Shown here one piece after another: positions 35,619 to 41,415 of a stretch of DNA of 41,415 nt. The position numbers and the translations under genes are program-made. The notes beneath the pieces were generated by a model. That model was not told the origin of the DNA, did not search any database, and saw only the letters and a program-made list of their open reading frames with translations. Origin of the DNA: Campylobacterota bacterium (GTDB lineage Bacteria > Campylobacterota > Campylobacteria > Campylobacterales > Sulfurimonadaceae); NCBI GenBank assembly GCA_023379705.1, contig JAMCPS010000019.1, positions 1 through 41,415 on the forward strand, written 5' to 3'. The first letter of the stretch is position 1, and every line of letters starts with the position of its first letter.

Positions 35619-37976
35619 TTGAAGCACTGGTTATTACTTTTCCTGTGGCTTCCTCTATGTGCTTTGGATTTGTCGATCCAAAGCGGCAAAGAAGAGCAAA
35701 AGTCTTACAGTATTTTGCATTTAAATGATGTCAGTAACTTTGCGTGTTTTCCAATGCGTAATGATTATGATGAAATTGTACGTATTGAATGTAAACTACC
35801 AAAAACATCTTCTTCTACCTTCTCTCCTATTAGCAATGCCCATTTTACGGTTGAACACAAAGCCTCATCTTCAGGCTATACGATTATCATTACCCCAAAA
35901 ACAAAAATAGCTCTTTTTCCCAATAGCTTTGATCTACGCAAAGATCCGCAAATATACGTTTCAGAACTCAAACCAAGTAAGCGCTGGAGCATGATAGGGT
36001 ATACGGGTAACATGCCATTGCTCGGTTCTACAGAAATAAATAGCGATGCCCTTAACCTGCCCATACGTAGCCCTAAGGGGACGCATCCATACGTGGGAGG
36101 ATTGGATTTAAAAGGAAATCCAATTAAGATGAAACGTATTCAAGACGTAAATGACTATATGGAAATTAAAAAAGCGTATAAAAATGAAAACTATTCCAAA
36201 ACAGGTTCCCTAGCAAAACAAACGTTGGAAAAATACCCCAATACCATCTTTAAAAATGAACTCTTGCTATACCAAATTCGTGCATTGCATTTTATGGGTA
36301 AAAATGAAGAACTTTTACCGTTAGCGAAACAATTTATTCGTCTGTATTCAGGAGATCAAGCCATCGCAGAGGTATTGGCATACACAGGGGATGCTTACAG
36401 CAAGATAGGTCAAACTAGCGATTCTGAGTATTTTTATAATCGGCTTTTTTCTGAATACACAGAGAGTCCATTTGCCACGCATGGGATGTTTCTAAAAGCG
36501 CAGCAATTGGAAGTATCAGGAAAGCTAAAACCGGCAGCTCAATATTATCGACAAGTATTGGAGAAAACGAAAGATGTCGATTTGGCATCTGCAGCAGCCT
36601 TTAAGCTGGCAAATGTACACATCGGATTGGGGCATTTGGACAAAGCTAAAATATACATTGACAAAATAGTACGTGCCAATCCAGATTACTTTAGCAAAGT
36701 ACGGGAACAATCGGTGAACATGATAAATACATACACTGAAAACAAAGATCCAAAAACAGCAGCGAAGATATCGCTTTGTTTAATGGAAAAAAGTATTCCA
36801 AAGTCAGACGAGCATCAATCGCTACTTAAGAATTTAGGATTGCTCTACGCTGCTTCAGGGGAAAAAGAGAAGGCGCTGGAACGTTTTGATGCATATCTTA
36901 AACTTTATCCTTATGGTTCGGGAATGGAGGAAATTAAGCATGCAAAAGATGGGTTGTTTTTTGAAAAAAGTGAGCCAAAAGGGAAAGAAGGAATCAAAAA
37001 ATACAATGATTTGATCGATCGCTATGGAAATGATCCGGTTGGGCAAAAAGCATTGTATAAAAAAGCACAGTTGCTGCTTAAAGAAGAAAAATTTCAAGAA
37101 ATTCTTGATATTGAGAGCGATCTGTATCGATTGAATACAAAAGAGTTCCCTGATGTTAATACAATGATAGGGCAAAGTGCGATTGCATTAACCAAAAAGA
37201 AATTGCAAGCATTAAAGTGTTCAGAGGCGATGGCATTGCATAAAATGTACCGCATAAAGCTGCAGCCTCAATGGGATGGACTGACATTTGATTGTGCATT
37301 AAGAATGGGTAATTTCCCGGTTGCTAAAAAAATTGCAACACCGCATTTAAAAGCATCAACTATCGCAGAGCGTCAAATTTGGCTTTCACGATTGGCAAAA
37401 GTACATTTTCAGCTTGGAGAATACAAAGAAGCAATACGTTCGGGAAAAGAAGCGGTTGCACTCCTAGAAGTAGAGAAGAATCCATCAGTAAACAGTGTCT
37501 ATCGTACCCTTTTTGATGCGGCTGAACGTTTGGGTGATGATGTAAAAATGATTGAGTATATAAAAGGGTGTGAGAGTGCATTCGGAACCAATTTCGCAGA
37601 TATCGAACGCTATACGCAAATGGTAAGCGTTGGATTAAAGCGAAAAGATGAGGCACTGGTGCAAAATTATGCTAACCGTGTTGTTGCATTGCAAAATCGT
37701 ACGAAAACCTATACACAATCTCCATTCATTGAATTTACATTGGCGCAATCTTTGATTAATCAAGAGAAAAATACTGAGGCACTTCAAGTACTAAAAAGTT
37801 TGACCGCGAGAAAGTTGACTCCTGAGAAACGATCACGCCAGCAGTATTTAATAGGATCATTAGCTATGAAGCTCGGTAAAACAGCTGAGGCGAAAACAGC
37901 GTTTGGTGCGAGTATCAAAGCAGATGCAAAATCGGCATGGGGAAAACTCGCCAAAGATGCATTAGGATTGCTGTAA
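35619..37976 (+). CDS. pflA: flagellar motor scaffold protein PflA
   Basis: PflA is a periplasmic protein of the large Campylobacterota flagellar motor, where it joins PflB to position the stators. The 785 aa length fits the Campylobacter protein. A signal peptide (MKHWLLLFLWLPLCA) is followed by a beta-rich region (about 20-160) and then TPR/SEL-like helical repeats to the end (for example GKNEELLPLAKQFIRLYSGD, SGEKEKALERFDAYLKLYPY, LGEYKEAIRSGKEAVALLE). Position directly after nuoN is the same as I recall for pflA in Campylobacter and Helicobacter. Start is TTG at 35619 with AGGGGGAAG upstream. Its 3' end overlaps miaA by 15 nt. Confidence 0.85.
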   Translation: MKHWLLLFLWLPLCALDLSIQSGKEEQKSYSILHLNDVSNFACFPMRNDYDEIVRIECKLPKTSSSTFSPISNAHFTVEHKASSSGYTIIITPKTKIALFPNSFDLRKDPQIYVSELKPSKRWSMIGYTGNMPLLGSTEINSDALNLPIRSPKGTHPYVGGLDLKGNPIKMKRIQDVNDYMEIKKAYKNENYSKTGSLAKQTLEKYPNTIFKNELLLYQIRALHFMGKNEELLPLAKQFIRLYSGDQAIAEVLAYTGDAYSKIGQTSDSEYFYNRLFSEYTESPFATHGMFLKAQQLEVSGKLKPAAQYYRQVLEKTKDVDLASAAAFKLANVHIGLGHLDKAKIYIDKIVRANPDYFSKVREQSVNMINTYTENKDPKTAAKISLCLMEKSIPKSDEHQSLLKNLGLLYAASGEKEKALERFDAYLKLYPYGSGMEEIKHAKDGLFFEKSEPKGKEGIKKYNDLIDRYGNDPVGQKALYKKAQLLLKEEKFQEILDIESDLYRLNTKEFPDVNTMIGQSAIALTKKKLQALKCSEAMALHKMYRIKLQPQWDGLTFDCALRMGNFPVAKKIATPHLKASTIAERQIWLSRLAKVHFQLGEYKEAIRSGKEAVALLEVEKNPSVNSVYRTLFDAAERLGDDVKMIEYIKGCESAFGTNFADIERYTQMVSVGLKRKDEALVQNYANRVVALQNRTKTYTQSPFIEFTLAQSLINQEKNTEALQVLKSLTARKLTPEKRSRQQYLIGSLAMKLGKTAEAKTAFGASIKADAKSAWGKLAKDALGLL

Positions 37977-38861
37977 AAGAGTTTCTCCAATAGAGTAAAG
38001 CTCAGGAACGCTTTTACTTGCTGTGAGTGTAAATTGATGTGTATTGAACGTCTGTTGGCGTTTTGCCAATTGTGCTGTATGCGTTGAGATGAGTTGTATC
38101 AACGCCTCTTTCGAACATTTCCCATCCAGATAATCCAGTGTTTCAATCATACCGATAGCTTTCATACTGTTTGGAGAGCGTCCATAAAGCTGTTCACACT
38201 GTGCCACTTCATCAATGAGTCCATCCCATAACATTAGCTGTGTACGCAAAGCAATCCTCTCCCTTAAATAAGCACGCTCTATATCGATATTTAAAACAGG
38301 GCAGTCGGTAATCACACTAAGGGGCGGATGTGTTTTAAACCATTGCGATGGAGGAATATTTGTTTGTAAAAACAGATGAAGCATCTTTTCAATACGGTAG
38401 CTATCAGCAGAGGTAATCGTAGACATAGTATCGGGATCTATTTTAGCTAAAAAGCGATATGCATTTTGGATATCTTTTAACATAACAGAGGCTTCTTCTC
38501 GAACAGCGTCTTCGATGGTTGGAATATGAGAAAGTCCATCGATCATGCTTTTGAGATAAAAACTGCTTCCGCCAACAATGATTAGATTTTTATGATTCTC
38601 TTGCGCATAAGTACGAGCGCGATGATATTCATGAATAAAGGTAAACACACTGGCGGTTTCATCCGGACGAAGAATGTCAATGCCGAAATGTTTGGTCAGA
38701 GAAAGTTCCTCTTTGTTGGGTTTGGCCGATGCGATATCGATATTGCTATAGATGGAAAGAGAATCGATAGAGAGGATAATTGCATTATGGGCGAGGGCCA
38801 GCTCCAGTGCGAGTTTACTTTTTCCTGAGGCGGTAGGACCGATAATTGCCAACTGTTTCAT
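37962..38861 (-). CDS. miaA: tRNA dimethylallyltransferase
   Basis: MiaA adds a dimethylallyl group to A37 of tRNAs that read U-starting codons. The P-loop is IGPTASGKSKLA (about residues 6-17), SIDSLSIYSNIDIASAKP is the DSxxxY substrate motif, and VGGSSFYLKSMIDGL is conserved. From the ATG at 38861 the protein is 299 aa. The ATG at 38870 would add MPS but lies within the -10 box, so it cannot be translated from that promoter. The 3' end overlaps convergent pflA. Confidence 0.93.
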   Translation of the reverse strand: MKQLAIIGPTASGKSKLALELALAHNAIILSIDSLSIYSNIDIASAKPNKEELSLTKHFGIDILRPDETASVFTFIHEYHRARTYAQENHKNLIIVGGSSFYLKSMIDGLSHIPTIEDAVREEASVMLKDIQNAYRFLAKIDPDTMSTITSADSYRIEKMLHLFLQTNIPPSQWFKTHPPLSVITDCPVLNIDIERAYLRERIALRTQLMLWDGLIDEVAQCEQLYGRSPNSMKAIGMIETLDYLDGKCSKEALIQLISTHTAQLAKRQQTFNTHQFTLTASKSVPELYSIGETLLQQS

Positions 38862-38868
38862 AGATGGC

Positions 38869-38874
38869 ATTATA
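38869..38874 (-). promoter_or_regulatory. -10 box placing the miaA transcript start at its ATG
   Basis: On the minus strand TATAAT is followed by GCCATCT and ATG (38861), so transcription should begin at or one base before the start codon. There is no Shine-Dalgarno. Confidence 0.55.
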
Positions 38875-38978
38875 CCCTAGCGCGGACAAGAACTATAGTC
38901 AAGATACCTTCCAGAGGTGTCACAAAGAGAAATTACGCTAAAATAAAAACCAATGATAAAAAATGAATAAGGAAGCCC

Positions 38979-39839
38979 GTGCAACGTCTTGCAAAACGAC
39001 TCCGCGATTTTAATGAACTGGTTATGTTTCAGCATTCGGTATTTTCACTTCCCTTTATTTTTATTGCAATGATAGTGGCTTCAAACGGGTGGTTTGGATT
39101 TAAATTGTTACTGCTTGGCGGTTTGGCTGCCATCAGCGCCCGTAATGCCGCTATGGGGTTTAATCGGTATGTAGATCGAGCTTTCGATGCTATAAACCCG
39201 AGAACAGCGGGAAGACCCAGTGTGGATGGAAGGCTCAGTGCTATTTCCATTGCCATATTTACTGCTGTGAATGCCTTGGTATTTGTAGGGGTATCGTATA
39301 TTATCAATGATTTGGCGTTTTACGTCAGTGTACCGGTACTGCTTGTATTATTAAGTTATTCGTATTTCAAACGCTTTAGCTCGATGGCACACATTGTGTT
39401 GGGTATATCGCTGGGTCTTGCTCCAATTGCCGGAGCAATCGCAGTGAGTGCAACAATCCCCCTGTGGTCACTTTGGCTTTCTATTGGTGTTGTCTTTTGG
39501 GTTGCAGGTTTTGATCTGCTTTATTCGCTTCAGGACATGGAGTTTGATCGCACACGCGGTTTACACTCCATCCCATCACGATATGGCAGTACGGTAACCT
39601 TGCGTATATCACTGTTTTTTCACACAATAACTGTCACTTTTTGGACTTTGTTTGTGTATGAAGCCGGTTTGGGAATGGTTGCGTATATGGCAATTTTATT
39701 TTCGATACTTATGCTAGGGTACGAGCATTATTTGGTTCGTTTGGATTTTACAAAAATAGACAGGGCTTTTTTTACAATAAACGGATATCTGGGATTTGTT
39801 TTTTTTGGCTGTATTATTTTAGATAAGGTGATGGGATGA
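38979..39839 (+). CDS. mqnP: menaquinone biosynthesis prenyltransferase (UbiA family, MqnP-like)
   Basis: This 286 aa integral membrane enzyme of the UbiA superfamily has about eight to nine helices. The first aspartate-rich motif is NRYVDRAFDAINPRTAGRP (residues 62-80), the second is LLYSLQDMEFDRTRGLHS. In Campylobacterota this family member attaches the polyprenyl tail in the futalosine pathway for menaquinone, the quinone that complex I reduces. The start is GTG at 38979 with AAGGAAG. It is divergent from miaA, an arrangement I recall from Campylobacter. The next gene overlaps its stop (ATGA). Confidence 0.85.
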   Translation: MQRLAKRLRDFNELVMFQHSVFSLPFIFIAMIVASNGWFGFKLLLLGGLAAISARNAAMGFNRYVDRAFDAINPRTAGRPSVDGRLSAISIAIFTAVNALVFVGVSYIINDLAFYVSVPVLLVLLSYSYFKRFSSMAHIVLGISLGLAPIAGAIAVSATIPLWSLWLSIGVVFWVAGFDLLYSLQDMEFDRTRGLHSIPSRYGSTVTLRISLFFHTITVTFWTLFVYEAGLGMVAYMAILFSILMLGYEHYLVRLDFTKIDRAFFTINGYLGFVFFGCIILDKVMG

Positions 39840-40354
39840 ATAAAGTACATTTGATTGAAGCACCTTTGGAGGTTGAATTTGACATCGACCAGGATAATTC
39901 CGAAGACTTTGAGCGCGAATACAATACTATCGGTGAATGTGATGATGCGATAGGACAGTGGCTTCGAGCGGCAAAAGCCAAAGGTGAAACGAATGACAGT
40001 GACCCTGTGATGCTGCATCTGATTATTGAGCTTTATCGAAAAATAGATCGATTGGAACAAGTCATTAGCAACAGCGTACCAACGTATTTCTCATTGCGCC
40101 AAAAAGTTCTCATTAGCCGAATTGGATTCGAGCATTTTGAAATAAGCAAGCCATTATTGGAATTGGGGCAACGGTATTATGGACGTATCGTTTTACCACT
40201 TCAAAATAAAAAAGTGGTACCGCTGTATTTTGAAGCACAAAGTACGACATTGGCTAAAATTGTTCGTATCCATTCAACAGATGAGAAAGAATGGGGTACT
40301 TATACAATGTCCAGAGAGCGCCTAAAAATACGCCAGTTAAAGGGGAATGTGTAA
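39836..40354 (+). CDS. conserved protein of unknown function, possibly PilZ-like
   Basis: This 172 aa soluble protein has an acidic N terminus, a central helical part (VMLHLIIELYRKIDRLEQVI, about 58-77) and a C-terminal beta-rich part (ISRIGFEHFEISKPLLELGQ, RYYGRIVLPLQNKKVVPLYF, WGTYTMSRERLKIRQLKG). The strand pattern and the SRIGF stretch remind me of PilZ-type domains, but the RxxxR and (D/N)xSxxG motifs of c-di-GMP binding are not clear, so this is a weak hint. Translation is coupled to mqnP by ATGA. The following gene starts just after its stop. Confidence 0.6.
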   Translation: MNKVHLIEAPLEVEFDIDQDNSEDFEREYNTIGECDDAIGQWLRAAKAKGETNDSDPVMLHLIIELYRKIDRLEQVISNSVPTYFSLRQKVLISRIGFEHFEISKPLLELGQRYYGRIVLPLQNKKVVPLYFEAQSTTLAKIVRIHSTDEKEWGTYTMSRERLKIRQLKGNV

Positions 40355-40355
40355 T

Positions 40356-40865
40356 ATGGGAATTGAACTGGTCATCATTGCACTTGCAGTTTTAATTTTG
40401 GGATTGACCTATTATTCGGTCAACAAAGAGAATGAGGTAAACACAAAGCTTCGCGCGATTGCACATGCGGTAGAAGACTTGCACCGTGAGGTATACAAAC
40501 TGGACAAGCGGGTTACTCAAGAGATCGAAATTATGACTTCACTGCAAGCAACACTGCCAGAAACAGCACGTCTCGCAAATGCCAAAACAGATCAGGACAT
40601 GAGTGAGCTATCCGCCCCGATTATGGAGTCGTTGGAACATATCGAGGGAACGTTTACCGCCTACAAAGAAAAAACAGAAAACCGTTTGCGCTATTTAGAG
40701 GAACGGATTCGTAATCTCTCGCTGCCCACGTCAATCAGCGGTATGGATGATGAAAAAGTGATTAGCCGATACAATCAGGGAATGGACGTCGATCTCATAG
40801 CCAAAGAGCTGCGTCTTTCCAAAGCTGAAGTCGAGTTTGTTTTAAAAATAAACCAACTCAGATAG
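40356..40865 (+). CDS. membrane-anchored coiled-coil protein with C-terminal HTH-like tail
   Basis: This 169 aa protein begins with one membrane helix (MGIELVIIALAVLILGLTYY), then a long coiled coil (about 30-125, with ENEVNTKLRAIAHAVEDLHRE and ENRLRYLEERI) and a C-terminal segment MDVDLIAKELRLSKAEVEFV that reads like a helix-turn-helix, as in DUF6115-type proteins. An ATG at 40347 is only 2 nt after AAGGGG; the ATG at 40356 gives the membrane helix at residue 1 and better spacing. The partner gene upstream is probably in the same operon as mqnP. Function unknown. Confidence 0.65.
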   Translation: MGIELVIIALAVLILGLTYYSVNKENEVNTKLRAIAHAVEDLHREVYKLDKRVTQEIEIMTSLQATLPETARLANAKTDQDMSELSAPIMESLEHIEGTFTAYKEKTENRLRYLEERIRNLSLPTSISGMDDEKVISRYNQGMDVDLIAKELRLSKAEVEFVLKINQLR

Positions 40866-40882
40866 TTATAAGCTTTTAAAGG

Positions 40883-40888
40883 TATAAT
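40883..40888 (+). promoter_or_regulatory. -10 box of the tRNA-Arg gene
   Basis: TATAAT lies 18 nt before the first base of the tRNA, so a short leader would be trimmed by RNase P. Confidence 0.55.
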
Positions 40889-40906
40889 TTCGTTCTCTTT
40901 AAATGT

Positions 40907-40983
40907 GCGTCCGTAGCTCAGCTGGATAGAGCACCGGTTTGCGGTACCGGCGGTCAGGGATTCGAATTCCTTCGGGCGCACCA
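40907..40983 (+). tRNA. tRNA-Arg, anticodon GCG, with encoded CCA
   Basis: The cloverleaf is complete. The acceptor stem is GCGTCCG/CGGGCGC with one G-T pair, followed by discriminator A and CCA. The D arm is GCTC-AGCTGGATA-GAGC with A20, an arginine identity base. The anticodon arm is CCGGT-TTGCGGT-ACCGG, so the anticodon is GCG, and C35 and G36 fit arginine. The T arm is AGGGA-TTCGAAT-TCCTT. It would read CGC, and CGT by wobble. Confidence 0.95.
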
Positions 40984-41415
40984 TCTATAAACTCTCAACA
41001 CAACGACATTCTATCAACTTTTATCAAACACTAAAATGACTTAAGAATTCGTCCACTCCCACTTTTTCTCTCTATCATGCAAAGCTAATAATAAACTGTC
41101 ATCACCATCCAGCTGATCCATATCCTAATTGTTAGGGCTGATTGTAGGCGATGGTTCTGAAAAGCAGATGAGGATGTACATCTCACTGAGAACTCCATAC
41201 AAGCTTTATGGGGAGCGATAACGATTTAAAGGATAGAATTATATATCATCCCTTGAAGGAACTAATTTGTATATGATGGAAAACTACAGAGACTGTGAAA
41301 GAACTCTATAAATTTCAGACTGATTTAGCTTTGAAATCCGAAAAATCATATCTAAAACCATTGATTTGAATAATTTGTACAAAAACGCTCCAAATCTGAA
41401 TAGAGACAGCAATAT
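40984..41415. other. gene-poor stretch downstream of the tRNA
   Basis: I see no convincing gene in these 432 bases. Only short open stretches exist: a minus-strand 26-codon frame (41041-41121, opening MDQLDGDDSLLLALHDRE), a plus-strand run around 41140-41219 (LIVGDGSEKQMRMYISLRT), and a minus-strand frame open to the edge (41284-41415). They may be decayed coding sequence next to a tRNA, a common integration site, or chance. Confidence 0.5.
41284..41415 (-). CDS. possible C-terminal end of a minus-strand gene at the window edge
   Basis: A frame of 43 codons runs from the right edge to a TAG at complement 41284-41286, ending RISKLNQSEIYRVLSQSL. It has plausible amino acid content, but open frames of this length occur by chance in AT-rich DNA and no family is recognised. 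Confidence 0.25.
   Translation of the reverse strand: MLLSLFRFGAFLYKLFKSMVLDMIFRISKLNQSEIYRVLSQSL

Noticed and set aside
41041-41121. Small minus-strand gene (26 codons)
   Set aside because: Short frame with a stop just before its ATG, no visible ribosome-binding site and no family. Left as part of the gene-poor stretch.

Overview
The window reads as a chromosomal segment of a Campylobacterota (Epsilonproteobacteria) organism, most like the Sulfuricurvum/Sulfurimonas group. Three things point there: the gene order rpsB-tsf-ABC ATPase-fliR-acidic protein-gmk-tatA-argS, which I recall from Campylobacter; a 14-gene nuo cluster without canonical NADH-binding NuoE/NuoF, followed directly by the flagellar motor gene pflA; and a futalosine-pathway type prenyltransferase (mqnP) beside miaA. 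No database search was run; names rest on motifs, length and synteny.

Layout. 1-570 (-): start of a DUF3373-like outer-membrane protein cut by the window edge. 901-8689 (+): translation and flagellar genes (rpsB, tsf, LolD-like ABC ATPase, fliR, a receiver-like acidic protein, gmk, tatA, argS), interrupted by one minus-strand degenerate PLD-fold gene. 8713-15196: a small flagellin (-) with a sigma-54-like promoter, N-carbamoylputrescine amidase, a protein with a C-terminal J domain, a Y-family polymerase (-), a Tas-like aldo/keto reductase, a lipoprotein and an aminotransferase. 15197-17434: an accessory patch with a dispersed inverted repeat, a lone YgiT/MqsA-type zinc protein and an AT-rich KAP-type P-loop NTPase. 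17448-20047: endonuclease IV and an AAA+ ATPase. 20057-20130: two identical 31-bp direct repeats. 20222-35596: an FqrB-like flavin reductase and then nuoA to nuoN. 35619-37976: pflA. 37962-40865: miaA (-), mqnP and two uncharacterised genes. 40907-40983: tRNA-Arg(GCG). The last 432 bases hold no convincing gene.

How the genes work together. The FqrB-like enzyme lies upstream of a complex I lacking the NADH module, which suggests electrons enter complex I from flavodoxin or ferredoxin. The protein in the nuoF position is collinear with the C-terminal part of NuoG and looks like a NuoG paralogue that took over that slot. MqnP makes the menaquinone that complex I reduces. fliR, the acidic protein, the small flagellin and pflA form a dispersed flagellar theme.

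The most interesting points are: the NuoG-derived protein in the NuoF slot; a charged insertion in NuoG; three genes whose -10 box lies 6-7 nt before the ATG with no Shine-Dalgarno (candidate leaderless mRNAs); the KAP NTPase/YgiT patch with a possible repeat-interrupted gene; and the 31-bp tandem repeats upstream of fqrB.
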